From assembly GCA_029561455.1 (NCBI GenBank), contig JAKQIY010000074.1, forward strand, positions 62,001 through 126,000: a stretch of DNA of 64,000 bases, given 5' to 3'. Source of the DNA: a bacterium (GTDB lineage Bacteria > Zhuqueibacterota > Zhuqueibacteria > Residuimicrobiales > Krinioviventaceae). This document shows positions 17,859 through 27,558 of this stretch, piece after piece. Within the stretch, counting starts at the first letter, position 1; every line of letters starts with the position of its first letter. The translations under genes were made by a program, and so were the position numbers. The notes under the pieces were generated by a model. That model was not told the DNA's origin and searched no databases. It saw nothing but the letters and a program-made list of their open reading frames with translations.

Positions 17859-20093
17859 ATGAATAAATATCGATGTGTTATAGCCGGATTATTTTTATTA
17901 ATTTGCTCTTTATATAATAGTTTATACTCATTAGATTACCAGGAAACACAATTATATTATATTATTGAAAATGGCAAATACACTGCCTTGCTTTCAAAAC
18001 AAAACGGTATGATCGAATCTTTAAAACTTGCCAATTCCGATCTTGATATCGTTTCCGAATATCCAAACTTTTCTTTATTCTTTACGGAATTTGTTTATGA
18101 ATATCCGGATGCTATCCGTGCTTCCCCTTATTATCCATCACGAGATTTAATGGATATTAAAACTACAATTAAAAAATATCCTGATATTATTATTGTATCG
18201 GTTAAATGGACCACCGGAATGATCGATGCATCCTGGGACTATTTTTTTGAACCTGGGAAAAAGTATTTTAGAGTTGAAATAACACGAACAGTAGTAAAAG
18301 ATGCGGTATATAGCAACTTTCAACAATGTACAATGTACACCCCGGCTATGGATAATTCTTTTATAATAAACTATAAAGGAGATATTCAACTTACCAAGGG
18401 TGTTTATAAAGGTGGGAAAAAAGTTACTCCTGTTCCCAGAGAAACCGGAGATAATTTACCAGCTACCAATCAACATTCTATATGGACTGTATTTGATTAC
18501 GGAACACCTGCATATTTTCCAACCATTGCCTGGAATGATAATGATACTGATATAAATGTTGGCTATATTATTGTATCTAGCACTCCTAATCAACGCCGCT
18601 CTCTCTCTTATCATGGCGGCGGTGTTAACAGGGAATCTCCGGGTTTTGCAGAGGCTCAATATAACTGGTTTGGGAAATCTGATAGTGAAGCGTTATTCTT
18701 ACGAAAAGGGACAAGCTTTTCAATGGAGCTTTATTACTATCAAGACCATGGAGAGATCGATTCCTTGTGGAATTTTAACCAATCCTTATTAAGTTCCAAT
18801 TATATTTTTATACCGGCAGAAAATTATGTGGCGGCAAGTTGGGGAGGAAGAACAAGTCCACATCCTAAATATTATTGGCGGTATCCACAGGTTACATCTA
18901 ATTACATTACCTCTCAGGAACTTTTTAGACATAGAGCTTTTTCTATTCCACTATCTCAAAATGGTACGGCAGATCCACATCTTTTTTCATTAAATATAAT
19001 AAAATATGATAATAACAAAATAATTGATTTAACTCCTTATAGTGGTTCCAGACTGTTCAATCCCTCTATCCAAAATTCTAATCATATAACCTATTCAGGA
19101 AGTTTAAGTTGGGACATTGATAATATAACAAGCACTCTTAAATTTAGCGCATTTCCCGATAAACGTCATATAACAGTATCAGGTTATTTAGCCACGACTG
19201 ATAATAACCTTAAGAATACTTTTATACAGTTTGTGCCATCTCCCAGGTTAAAATACTTAATCGTTGATTCATTGAATACCTGTTTTTCATTTATCGCAGA
19301 GGATGTTTTATTAGACACAATTTCTATTGGAATTGATAATCTTGTTGGGATAAAAACTTTTATTTGTAAACAAGACACTCTATTACTTGAAATTGATAAT
19401 TCTCAAAATTCTACTACAGGGAATTTCCAATTTGATCTGTTTCCTACAATACAAAAATCTTACCGACATGAACTACAGAATCAAGAAGATCTTGTTTATC
19501 AAGAAACCTATAAAGCATATTTTATTAATACCTTTTCTAAATCAGGTTTAAGTTACCTGCCTTCAGCAGATTATTATTTATTCAATGATTATCGTAACGA
19601 AGTTGAACATACATTGAAATTATATGCCAGCAATAGTTTTGAATCTTTATTTATCTCCCAGGACAGTCTTTTTTCCGATATTGCTTCAATAAAAACAGAA
19701 TCCGGAATGACAACCAATGTAGAAATAATTCCCCATCCAAATAATATTTATGAGATTAAATATGCTTTTAAAGCAAATAATTTATATATTATAAATATTG
19801 AAAAAAATAGTACAAAAACTGTTACAAACTTTATGGATATTATTTCATCTTATCCCAATCCTTTTGTTAGTAGTGCATATATTTATTTTTTTCTAAACCA
19901 GGTAGATGATGTTGGCTGTAAAATATATAATATTCAGGGGCAACTGGTCGAAGAATTTGCCCCGATTCGTTTTATTAGTGGTTTTAATAATTATCACATC
20001 AAGATGATGCATAACCATCCGACTGGTGTATATTTTTTGCAGTTATATACTCCGAAAATATCAAAAACATTAAAGGTATTGTATATTCAATAA
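17859..20093 (+). CDS. AT-rich secreted protein with type IX sorting domain
   Basis: 744 residues. A signal peptide (MNKYRCVIAGLFLLICSLYN) is followed by a long beta-rich region with galactose-mutarotase-like features (YIIENGKYTALLSKQNGMIESL, VEITRTVV) that suggests a carbohydrate-active beta-sandwich. The last 85 residues, from YPNPFVSSAYIYFFL, form a sorting domain. No catalytic motif recognised. Base composition differs sharply from its neighbours: single sequence lines counted by hand give 27-33% G+C here against 57% in the GH28 gene. This suggests recent transfer. No clear SD; ATG follows GATAACAA. Confidence 0.8.
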   Translation: MNKYRCVIAGLFLLICSLYNSLYSLDYQETQLYYIIENGKYTALLSKQNGMIESLKLANSDLDIVSEYPNFSLFFTEFVYEYPDAIRASPYYPSRDLMDIKTTIKKYPDIIIVSVKWTTGMIDASWDYFFEPGKKYFRVEITRTVVKDAVYSNFQQCTMYTPAMDNSFIINYKGDIQLTKGVYKGGKKVTPVPRETGDNLPATNQHSIWTVFDYGTPAYFPTIAWNDNDTDINVGYIIVSSTPNQRRSLSYHGGGVNRESPGFAEAQYNWFGKSDSEALFLRKGTSFSMELYYYQDHGEIDSLWNFNQSLLSSNYIFIPAENYVAASWGGRTSPHPKYYWRYPQVTSNYITSQELFRHRAFSIPLSQNGTADPHLFSLNIIKYDNNKIIDLTPYSGSRLFNPSIQNSNHITYSGSLSWDIDNITSTLKFSAFPDKRHITVSGYLATTDNNLKNTFIQFVPSPRLKYLIVDSLNTCFSFIAEDVLLDTISIGIDNLVGIKTFICKQDTLLLEIDNSQNSTTGNFQFDLFPTIQKSYRHELQNQEDLVYQETYKAYFINTFSKSGLSYLPSADYYLFNDYRNEVEHTLKLYASNSFESLFISQDSLFSDIASIKTESGMTTNVEIIPHPNNIYEIKYAFKANNLYIINIEKNSTKTVTNFMDIISSYPNPFVSSAYIYFFLNQVDDVGCKIYNIQGQLVEEFAPIRFISGFNNYHIKMMHNHPTGVYFLQLYTPKISKTLKVLYIQ

Positions 20094-20100
20094 TTTACAT

Positions 20101-20718
20101 TTAATTATCCAACTGCAGCATTCCCAAATCATTCAGCCTATGCAACAACTCTTCCATCTCCCGTACGCAATAGCCTTTAATACCGGCCTGTCGTGCGCCC
20201 TCGATGCATTCCGGATTGTCGTCAAAAAAAAGAATCCGGTCCGCGGCAATCCCGCAATCAGCCAATACATGAGAGAAAATTTGTGGGGCAGGTTTTTTAC
20301 ACCCCAACAAATAAGAAACATAACATTTTTTGAATTTTCTCTCTATACCGCACATGGCATTCAGGGCGTTCCAATGCAGTTCATTATTATTCGTCAGACA
20401 AGCCAGGGTATATCGCTGCGTCAGCCGGTCCAGCAATTCCATCGCGCCGGGATACGGCCCGATTTCCCAGGAGATAAACTCGCGCAGAAAAGGCGCTGTA
20501 TCCATGTCGATATGTAGATCGGCAATCACCCCGGCGGCGAATTCCTGTTCATTACAACGGCCGGTTTCATAACGGGCTAACCAGGGTGAATCCAGCCAAA
20601 AGCGCCGCGCCGCTTCCCGGTTCAGTCTGCCGCTCGTTAACTCTATTATGGCGTCATTCCCGGCAAATTCAACCAATACACCGCCCAGGTCAAACAATAA
20701 CATTTCTATCTTTTGCAC
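20101..20718 (-). CDS. HAD-superfamily hydrolase (YihX-like)
   Basis: 205 residues. Motif I LLFDLGGVLVEF near the N-terminus, a Thr/Asn-rich motif II (CLTNNNE), a Lys in the CKKPAP motif III and motif IV FFDDNPEC mark a HAD subfamily IA phosphatase with a four-helix cap, most like YihX glucose-1-phosphatase. The start is GTG at 20718, with AGGA 7 nt upstream. An ATG two bases earlier is out of frame and hits a stop after four codons. It converges with the AT-rich gene, 7 bp apart. Substrate unknown, probably a phosphosugar. Confidence 0.88.
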   Translation of the reverse strand: MQKIEMLLFDLGGVLVEFAGNDAIIELTSGRLNREAARRFWLDSPWLARYETGRCNEQEFAAGVIADLHIDMDTAPFLREFISWEIGPYPGAMELLDRLTQRYTLACLTNNNELHWNALNAMCGIERKFKKCYVSYLLGCKKPAPQIFSHVLADCGIAADRILFFDDNPECIEGARQAGIKGYCVREMEELLHRLNDLGMLQLDN

Positions 20719-20764
20719 ATTCTATTCCTGATAAAATGACCTGCCCACAATTAACTTACATATT

Positions 20765-20867
20765 AAAGTGTAGCCCACCTCAACGTAAATCTTTTAAAAA
20801 CAATGAACTATTCCAATTCATAGAACAATTCGTTTTATCATATCAGTCACGCAGGTAGACCACACTT
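20765..20867. repeat. MITE-like repeat family B, copy 1
   Basis: About 103 bp with imperfect terminal inverted repeats AAAGTGTAGCCCACCT / AGGTAGACCACACTTT (13 of 16) and an internal AATTCATAGAA. Copy 2 at 40541-40642 shares ends and centre. Non-coding, sits between two minus-strand genes. Confidence 0.82.
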
Positions 20868-20873
20868 TTCAAT

Positions 20874-22346
20874 TTATTTTTTCACCTGCGCTTTTTTCTG
20901 ACCGTCCGGTTTGGGCATGAACATATCTTTGTTGGTCAGGCCGCATTCTTTGATCATTTGCAGGGCGTATTCAGCGCGGCCCAGGTCGTCCCTGCCGCCG
21001 TTATTGGTGCCGATAGAGAATTTAACTCCCGCCAGCTTGGCCAACTTAATGAATGCCGCACTCGGAATCCGGTAGCGGTTGTTGATTTCGATGGCGACAT
21101 CGTTTTTGACTGCCGCGTCAATGACCTTCAGCATCCGGTCAGGTGTCCATAGCTGGTCGTATTCCGGCTGGAGCGCTTCCGGCAAGAAGGTGGGATTAAC
21201 ATAAATATCAATCGGTTCATTATCCATTACGCCGATGATCTTATCTACGTACATATCCATAAACGCTTCTTTGTCGGGAATTTCGATCTCAGCATTGATC
21301 CACAAATGAATGCGTTTGCCGTTGTCATCGGTAAAGGTCATGGCGTCGGTGAAAACATAATCAAACTTGGCGATCATTGCCGGTGAGAACATGTTGACCC
21401 ATTCCCGACCTTCCGCCTGCATGCCGATAAATACCGGCACATTCTTCATGGTTAGCAAGTATTGCTCCAACCCGGCGTCCGTATTGATGGGGAAATCCAT
21501 ACCACAGTTTACCGCTATTCCGTAAAAAATACCCTCGTGATGCGATTTTTCGAGGGCGTCGGCCAAAGTTAGTTCGCCTTTCAAATGCACATGGAAATCG
21601 ACCAGCGGGAAGTTATTGGTGCTCAAGTCGATGATCTGCGCGTATGTGCTGTCCACCACCGGTTGTTCGACCGGTTCATCGATAACATCGGGCAGCAGTT
21701 TGATTTTGATGTTTTTATAATACACTGTGCTATTCGGGTCGTGGCATTGCAGGGCAATGGTGCCGGACGACAGCTTTCTGCCGACACTGTCCCCGAACAA
21801 TACTGAATCCTGCGGCTCAATAAAATCCACCACTATCATATCATTAACATAGACTAGTATCCGTTTACCTTTGACGATGATATGCATGTTAAACCATTCA
21901 TCATCCTGCACAAGCTGTTTATAAACATTGCGAACCCCGTACAGGCTGCCGGTCTTTTTAAACTCGTAATAACCGTCGCTGCCGGTGTGGGTATTGTTCA
22001 CCTGGATTTCATAGCCCTTTCCCGGCCAGCCCTCTTCCTGGTAAGTGGTATGAATATAAATGCCGGAATTGGCGCCCGGTTTGGTCATTACATCGGCGGA
22101 AAGTTCGAAATTGGTGAAATTGGCATTATTAAAAGAACCTGTATAAAACACATGGCCACGTTCTCCATTACACATCAGAATACCGTTTTCCACCTGGGCG
22201 GAGGCGGGATTCTCGCTGGTCGTCCAGCCGTCCAATGTTTTACCATCAAATAACGATACCCAGCCATCGTTTCCGGAACAACCAATCAGCACCGCTAGCG
22301 CGAATGCCATGCATAATACTAAAATACTAAAACGTTTTTGTAACAT
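20874..22346 (-). CDS. Lipoprotein: DUF1080 (3-keto-disaccharide hydrolase-like) fused to PHP-like metal hydrolase
   Basis: 490 residues from ATG 22346, placed by GGAGGG; the longer frame adds 29 unlikely residues. The lipobox LIGC is at about 20-23. Residues about 25-220 are a DUF1080 concanavalin-like domain (GWVSLFDGKTLDGW, GANSGIYIHTTYQE, GYEIQVNN). After a short linker, residues about 240-490 form a metal-dependent hydrolase fold beginning VDFHVHLKGELT (His-x-His) and ending with FSIGTNNGG, like PHP/amidohydrolase barrels. DUF1080 proteins act on sugars or bind glycans, so the fusion may bind and cleave a glycoside or phosphoester on the membrane surface. Downstream of it lies repeat B copy 1. 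Confidence 0.85.
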   Translation of the reverse strand: MLQKRFSILVLCMAFALAVLIGCSGNDGWVSLFDGKTLDGWTTSENPASAQVENGILMCNGERGHVFYTGSFNNANFTNFELSADVMTKPGANSGIYIHTTYQEEGWPGKGYEIQVNNTHTGSDGYYEFKKTGSLYGVRNVYKQLVQDDEWFNMHIIVKGKRILVYVNDMIVVDFIEPQDSVLFGDSVGRKLSSGTIALQCHDPNSTVYYKNIKIKLLPDVIDEPVEQPVVDSTYAQIIDLSTNNFPLVDFHVHLKGELTLADALEKSHHEGIFYGIAVNCGMDFPINTDAGLEQYLLTMKNVPVFIGMQAEGREWVNMFSPAMIAKFDYVFTDAMTFTDDNGKRIHLWINAEIEIPDKEAFMDMYVDKIIGVMDNEPIDIYVNPTFLPEALQPEYDQLWTPDRMLKVIDAAVKNDVAIEINNRYRIPSAAFIKLAKLAGVKFSIGTNNGGRDDLGRAEYALQMIKECGLTNKDMFMPKPDGQKKAQVKK

Positions 22347-22481
22347 GAGGATTTCCCTCCACAAGAATGAGTCACTTGTCATTTTTTGATGAATCAACGG
22401 CATTAAATATAATGAATTATGAGTAACATGCAATCAATTCTTTTGGCGGGTTCCGGGGAAAATAATAATTGAAAAAAGTTG

Positions 22482-22663
22482 TGGGTTGTACCAAAAACCT
22501 TTTGAAAAATTGACATTTGCTGGAAAATTAACTATTGCAGTGCTTGATTATAGATTTTAAAATAAAGATTCCTCGTCGATTTGCTCCTCGGAATGACAAG
22601 AAAGTGAGCTAATTTTAACAAGTGTAATAAGGGATTCTACTATAAAGCATTTAATAAAGTCCT
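22482..22663. repeat. MITE-like repeat family A, copy 3 (decayed)
   Basis: A recognisable but eroded copy. The left end GGGTTGTACCAAAAA resembles GGGCTGTATCAAAAG. The right hairpin arm GATTCCTCGTCG and CTCCTCGGAATGACAAG (22567-22600) is well kept. AATAAGGGATTCTAC matches the region before the right end of copy 2. The left hairpin arm and the right terminal repeat are lost. Confidence 0.65.
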
Positions 22664-22665
22664 GT

Positions 22666-22695
22666 GGAATGCAATGCATAAAGGCATTGCATTCC
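22666..22695 (-). terminator. Stem-loop after quinone reductase gene
   Basis: Perfect 12-bp stem GGAATGCAATGC / GCATTGCATTCC, loop ATAAAG, 13 bp downstream of the minus-strand stop. No clear U tract. Confidence 0.6.
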
Positions 22696-22707
22696 AACTG
22701 ATGTACT

Positions 22708-23658
22708 TTAATCCACTGCCAGCACAATTTTGCCGCGCACATGTCCTTTTTCAATATGTTCATGGGCCTTAATGGCGTCTGACAAGGGATAGCGCTGTTC
22801 CACATGCACTTGAACCAGGTGATCCGCTAACAGACCGGCTATTGTTTGCAAATCAATGATATCCGGTTTTACTACCATACCTTTGGTTGTCAAATCCATT
22901 GCTTGAGCGGCTGCAATGACTTGAGAGGCCGTCACCGTCGGCAATGTGACCATAACGCCATCCTTTTTCAGCAGCGGCAGCGCTTGTATTGCCGCCTCGC
23001 CGCCGACGGCATCGATGATCACATCCATTACCGGAATCACCCCGCTGCAGGGAAAGCTGGCATAATTAATAAATTCATAACAACCCAACGTCCCGATAAT
23101 AAACTCGCCGTTGCGGGCGGAAGCAGTACCCGTAACATACGCGCCGGCCAGTTTGGCAAACTGCACGGCAAAATGCCCTACGCCGCCGGCGGCCGCCAAT
23201 ACCATAACGCGCATGTCTTTTTGTACATTCGCGGTTTTGTGAACCGCCTGCCAGGCTGTTAATGCCGCCAACGGTACGGCGGCAGCCCGGGCATGATCCA
23301 AATTAACCGGTTTTAAAACGATCTCGTTGGTATTGACAATCGCGCATTCGGCATAAGCGCCGCCGCGTTCCGGGAATCCGATCATACCGAATACCTCGTC
23401 GCCCGCTTTGAACTCGGTTACCTGTCCGCCAACCCGTTCCACCACGCCGGAGAGATCATAACCCGGTATCCAGGGCAGGCGGTCTTTGATCTTTTCCGCC
23501 ACAAAACCGAGTCCCCGGCGGATTTTCGTATCAATCGGGTTGACGCCGCAGGCCCGAATCCGTACAAGTACCTGGTTGGAATCCATAACAGGAATTGCTG
23601 CTTCCCCATATTCCAATACCTCCGGCCCGCCAAACCGTAAAATCTGCACAGCTTGCAT
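22708..23658 (-). CDS. Zinc-independent MDR alcohol dehydrogenase / quinone oxidoreductase
   Basis: 316 residues of the medium-chain dehydrogenase/reductase family. The N-terminal GroES-like fold carries VLVRIRACGVNPIDTKIRRG and PGYDLSGVVERVG; the Rossmann part carries VMVLAAAGGVGHFAVQFAKLAG (NADPH binding). The cysteines that ligate catalytic zinc in alcohol dehydrogenases are missing, which points to quinone or enone reduction. SD GGGAGA. Single gene with a downstream stem-loop. Confidence 0.92.
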   Translation of the reverse strand: MQAVQILRFGGPEVLEYGEAAIPVMDSNQVLVRIRACGVNPIDTKIRRGLGFVAEKIKDRLPWIPGYDLSGVVERVGGQVTEFKAGDEVFGMIGFPERGGAYAECAIVNTNEIVLKPVNLDHARAAAVPLAALTAWQAVHKTANVQKDMRVMVLAAAGGVGHFAVQFAKLAGAYVTGTASARNGEFIIGTLGCYEFINYASFPCSGVIPVMDVIIDAVGGEAAIQALPLLKKDGVMVTLPTVTASQVIAAAQAMDLTTKGMVVKPDIIDLQTIAGLLADHLVQVHVEQRYPLSDAIKAHEHIEKGHVRGKIVLAVD

Positions 23659-23707
23659 TAGATAATTTCTCCCTTTTTCTTATTTCTTTATATTCTTCAT
23701 TTAACAA

Positions 23708-23735
23708 CTGAAAGCTGATAGCTGACAACTGACAA
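23708..23735. repeat. Degenerate heptamer tandem repeat
   Basis: Four 7-bp units CTGAAAG, CTGATAG, CTGACAA, CTGACAA in the gap between two minus-strand genes. Confidence 0.8.
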
Positions 23736-23756
23736 CTCTCTTCTCACGTCTCACAT

Positions 23757-26210
23757 TTAGAACATCCTCGCCGCGCTGACGCCAAAATAATACTCGTCTT
23801 TATCAACCGGCCGGGTTACATCCAACCGGAAAAACCCAAACAAACCGTTTAGGGACAAACCGATTTCATGATACCAGTCATTCATTGCATTGGGCGTAAA
23901 ATTCGTCCCCGGCCATTCTGTGTGAGCGTTCCAGGTTCTGCCGGAGGCGCCGTGCAGGATAATACCGATATTATGATCCGCAATCCAATTCAGTCCAACC
24001 AGTTCAAACGGCACCGTGCGGAAATTATGCTCCCAAAACAGAGCGCAATACTTGTCGCCGTCCAGCGGCCGTTTACGCAGGGTTTTGAATATGCCAAACG
24101 GCGAGTACAACCCGGTACTCACATCCAGCCCGCCGAGTTTCTCGATGGGCGGCTGACCGGTAGCGGCGCCGGCTACGAACCGCGCATCGAGGACATTGGG
24201 CATAAACCTGCGACGCAACAATGTAGGAATCCGCCAGTCCACGGTCAATCGGTACAATATATAATCATAAGCGCTGGAAAGCAGATTCTTGTCGCTGTAT
24301 TCCATAGTGAGCAAAATCCGTTTTTGCTCGCTTACCGGCAGGGGAGTAAAATCCTCGCCATATTGGGCGTGCAGGGAGAGAGAACGAATATCGGCTTCCA
24401 TAACTGCGGGATTGACCGGCTGCGTTATTTTACGATTTAACCAGTTTTTATCCGTTTGCTTTTCCAGGGCCGAGTGTTTTTCAGCATTCAAGCCCAGTTC
24501 AATTTTACTCTGCCAGCCCGGCAGCGTTTTACCGATAGCGACAGTGACAGCCCGGTTGCGATAATAATCAAAATAATCGGTATAGCCGCACAGTACCAAA
24601 AGGCTATTGTACAAGGGCGGGTAAATTTCCGAGCTATAACGTTGCTCCGTACCTTCTTTATAACCAGCGGAAATGTATAATTGTTTTTCCTTTTGTAAAT
24701 ACAATGTACCTTTAACACCCCAGTCCCATTTTTTGAGGCCCGTGCTATAGCCCACAAAGGGGAGCAGGTCGAAGCGTTCGCCAAAAGACACACCGGTATG
24801 CAGTCCGAACCGATATGCTGCAACGCGATTGTAATGGAACTTGGGTTTGAAACTGGTTTTGATCGTATGCTTTTTACTGGATTTTGCCGTACCGGAAGAA
24901 TCCGCATTGTCGGTTTTTTGCAGTTCATGCTTTTTGCCGGTTTCATCCTGCGCATGGACTTGCATTTTAACGACGTGTGACAAAATTCCTCTTGGGGGAA
25001 AACTCTCCAGGATCTTTTTGCTGCTGTCGATATGGGTATATGCCTTTTCTTCCAGCGCCGTCAGCGGGATGGTTTGTAATTTATCGGTCAGCAAAGTATC
25101 CCTGGCGGCGGTGGTTTGAATAACCTGGTGTTTCTTTTCCTGGTCTTTGAACAGGGTGTCGGGCAGTGTGGTATTGAGTTGATAATTGGTCAACCGGCAA
25201 AGCTGGTGAAAATAGATGTTGGGAAATTCGATCAGTCCCGGCATTTTAAATTTTATATCGCCATTGACCCGTTCATCCACCGGCAGCCAGTAATTACCGC
25301 CATAATTACTGTATTGTTGTTTATAGGAAATGTTGAAATGATTGATGGGGAAGGGAAAGCGCACCGCTTCTGAAGGACGCACGTCGATTGCGATCATGGC
25401 AAAATCGCCGTCCAGCACCGACAGTGTGCCGACCAGTCCCGGTTGCAGCTTGTTTCTGGGTGACAGGCTAATGTCGAATACCAGTTTATCATCCAGCGAG
25501 CGCTGACCCACCAGCCGGAAACGATAATAATCGACGGCATCCGGATGGGTAGGCCCGGGAATGCGGGATTCCTGGATAAATAATTCATCATCATAAAAAT
25601 TCTGAATCGAACTGGCGGGCATGGCCGGGAAATCCTCGTCCAGGTTTTTTGTAACTTTTTTGGATTTGATGATCTCGCGGCTGCCGGATTGTGCGTCCCA
25701 GTAAAATTCCGAGGTGCTTTCCATCAACACCACGACGCTGGTATCGTTGTTAAGGGTAAAACGGCTATAGGCGTCGGTCTGGAAATTGTGCATGGACTTG
25801 CGCCATTGCTGCTTTTTTTTGATTACCTGGCGCATGATCTCTACGGCCGGGTCTTCATCGGTCACCACTATTTCCGGCATTTGTATCACTATCGGCTGCA
25901 TGGCAATATTCAGTTCGGCGGCATCATTCTGGCCGATCGGACATTCTACGGAACTGTAGCCGATATAGCGCACCCGAACCACAGCCGGCAGTTCGGGGAT
26001 TTCCAGGCGATAAAATCCGGCGCTGTTGGTTATGGTGCCCCGGTAGGCGCCGACGATCTCGATATTGGCATTGGGCAGCGGCGTGCCGGTGGTTTTATCG
26101 GTTACCAGTCCGTGAATAATTTTTAGCGGTTCAGCATTTCCGGCAGAGACAGAAATTACGAGCAACATGAACAGCCGCAAGACGGTTTTTGACATGAGTT
26201 TTGCCCACAT
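23757..26210 (-). CDS. Outer-membrane protein, CarboxypepD_reg + DUF5686-like
   Basis: Up to 817 residues. After a signal peptide (ending near residue 27) comes a carboxypeptidase-regulatory-like beta-sandwich, GLVTDKTTGTPLPNANIEIVGAY to about 110. A DUF5686-type region with VTDEDPAVEIMRQVIKKKQQW follows, and the second half is made of alternating amphipathic strands ending in aromatic residues (...YYFGVSAARMF), as in an outer-membrane barrel. The terminal Phe fits a BAM signal. It resembles TonB-linked surface proteins of FCB bacteria but lacks a plug domain. Two starts are possible (26210 or 26195); neither has an SD. Role unknown, probably envelope transport or assembly. Confidence 0.88.
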   Translation of the reverse strand: MWAKLMSKTVLRLFMLLVISVSAGNAEPLKIIHGLVTDKTTGTPLPNANIEIVGAYRGTITNSAGFYRLEIPELPAVVRVRYIGYSSVECPIGQNDAAELNIAMQPIVIQMPEIVVTDEDPAVEIMRQVIKKKQQWRKSMHNFQTDAYSRFTLNNDTSVVVLMESTSEFYWDAQSGSREIIKSKKVTKNLDEDFPAMPASSIQNFYDDELFIQESRIPGPTHPDAVDYYRFRLVGQRSLDDKLVFDISLSPRNKLQPGLVGTLSVLDGDFAMIAIDVRPSEAVRFPFPINHFNISYKQQYSNYGGNYWLPVDERVNGDIKFKMPGLIEFPNIYFHQLCRLTNYQLNTTLPDTLFKDQEKKHQVIQTTAARDTLLTDKLQTIPLTALEEKAYTHIDSSKKILESFPPRGILSHVVKMQVHAQDETGKKHELQKTDNADSSGTAKSSKKHTIKTSFKPKFHYNRVAAYRFGLHTGVSFGERFDLLPFVGYSTGLKKWDWGVKGTLYLQKEKQLYISAGYKEGTEQRYSSEIYPPLYNSLLVLCGYTDYFDYYRNRAVTVAIGKTLPGWQSKIELGLNAEKHSALEKQTDKNWLNRKITQPVNPAVMEADIRSLSLHAQYGEDFTPLPVSEQKRILLTMEYSDKNLLSSAYDYILYRLTVDWRIPTLLRRRFMPNVLDARFVAGAATGQPPIEKLGGLDVSTGLYSPFGIFKTLRKRPLDGDKYCALFWEHNFRTVPFELVGLNWIADHNIGIILHGASGRTWNAHTEWPGTNFTPNAMNDWYHEIGLSLNGLFGFFRLDVTRPVDKDEYYFGVSAARMF

Positions 26211-26289
26211 TTTTTAAATGATTGCTATGAATTATGCAATATGAACGATGTAAAACGGTAAAAGTTTCTTTTAGGGGGATAATTATTCT

Positions 26290-26327
26290 GACAGCAATAG
26301 GCGTTTTGATAAAACGCTATTGCTGTC
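26290..26327 (-). terminator. Long stem-loop between GH16 and DUF5686 genes
   Basis: Stem GACAGCAATAG plus GCGTTTT paired with AAAACG and CTATTGCTGTC, with one bulge. It lies 37 bp after the GH16 stop. The better T tract is on the plus strand, so strand use is uncertain. Confidence 0.6.
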
Positions 26328-26364
26328 AATTTTTTAGAAATCACGAGTATTGATTTGTTCTAAC

Positions 26365-27441
26365 CTATTTCACCACCACCATCTTGTTCACCAGCGCGCT
26401 GCCATCAGCGAATTGCAGGCGACAGAAATAGACGCCGCCGGGCAAGTGCGCGGCGTTAAAAGGGTAGCGCTGCTCGCCCGCCGCCACATCCGGTAACATA
26501 TCCGAGGCAACTTCCTGTCCGGCCACATTCACTACCTGCAACCGGATATCCTGCTGCTGCGGCACATCAAACACAATCGTCGTAGTGGGGTTGAACGGGT
26601 TCGGATAATTGCGCAGCAGGCCGAGGCGTGGCTCATTTACTTTTTTTTTTATCCCGGTTGTTGCCGCGGTATCCTGGTACACCCTCACATAGTCGATGTA
26701 ATATTTCTGCGGAAAGATGCTGTCGTCGATGCCCTGTTGTCCGCCCCAGCTGCCGCCGATAGCCAGGTTGAGAATGAGATATTCGGGATCGTCGTAAGGC
26801 CATTCCTTGTAGGTCTTGTACTCGTTGCGGAAGGTAAACACCTTACCGTTGTTCAAGTAAAAATCGATCCGGTCTTCGAACCATTCTATAGCATAGGTAT
26901 AATAGTTTTCCCAGGGTTTATTAACCGTTACAGTCGTGCCTTTATTAGTGCCTTTGGTGTGGTTATAAGCCTGTGTGTGAATATTGAATGATACATGGCT
27001 TGGGTCGTAACCGACATTTTCCATAATATCAATTTCACCGCAGGTCGGCCAGCCGACCTCGGAGATATTGGCGCCCAGCATCCATATAGCCGGCCAGGTG
27101 CCTTTGCCGGTGGGCAGCTTGGCGCGCACTTCAACGCGGCCATAGGTCCAGTTGGCGGTATTTTTGGTGTGCAAACTGGCCGAGGTATAATGATAATTTT
27201 CATATTCTTCTTTAATAGCCTCGATGATCAGGTTGCCGTTTTCTACACGGGCGTTTTCGGCGCGTTTTTCGGTATAGTATTGTTTTTCGTTGTTACGGAT
27301 GTAGCCTACTTCGTAATCCCATTTTGTCGAATCCGGCAAACCGTCGCTATCAAACTCATCCGACCACACCAGTTTCCATTCGGCGGCAAAGCAGCTTCCC
27401 CAGATCGCCAAAATTAATAATATGAATATACTCTTTTTCAT
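26365..27441 (-). CDS. Secreted GH16 endo-beta-glucanase (laminarinase-like) with sorting domain
   Basis: 358 residues. Signal peptide 1-20. GH16 jelly-roll from about 21 to 258 with SDEFDSDGLPDSTKWDYE, GRVEVRAKLPTGKGTWPAIW and the catalytic EIDIME at 136-141 (nucleophile and acid/base Glu). This spacing is typical of endo-beta-1,3- or 1,3(4)-glucanases. Residues about 280-358 start NYPNPFNPTTTIVFDV and form the type IX C-terminal sorting domain, so the enzyme should be exported to the surface. SD AAAGG. It probably feeds the MFS transporters encoded upstream on the same strand. Confidence 0.95.
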   Translation of the reverse strand: MKKSIFILLILAIWGSCFAAEWKLVWSDEFDSDGLPDSTKWDYEVGYIRNNEKQYYTEKRAENARVENGNLIIEAIKEEYENYHYTSASLHTKNTANWTYGRVEVRAKLPTGKGTWPAIWMLGANISEVGWPTCGEIDIMENVGYDPSHVSFNIHTQAYNHTKGTNKGTTVTVNKPWENYYTYAIEWFEDRIDFYLNNGKVFTFRNEYKTYKEWPYDDPEYLILNLAIGGSWGGQQGIDDSIFPQKYYIDYVRVYQDTAATTGIKKKVNEPRLGLLRNYPNPFNPTTTIVFDVPQQQDIRLQVVNVAGQEVASDMLPDVAAGEQRYPFNAAHLPGGVYFCRLQFADGSALVNKMVVVK

Positions 27442-27558
27442 AACAAGCCTTTCAGTTATATATTACAGTGGTTCATGATTCCTGAACCTGAAAGCCGTTT
27501 ATTCATACAATTATAAAGATTATTAATGTTGTATGCAATTGTTTTTTTTCAAGGTTCC

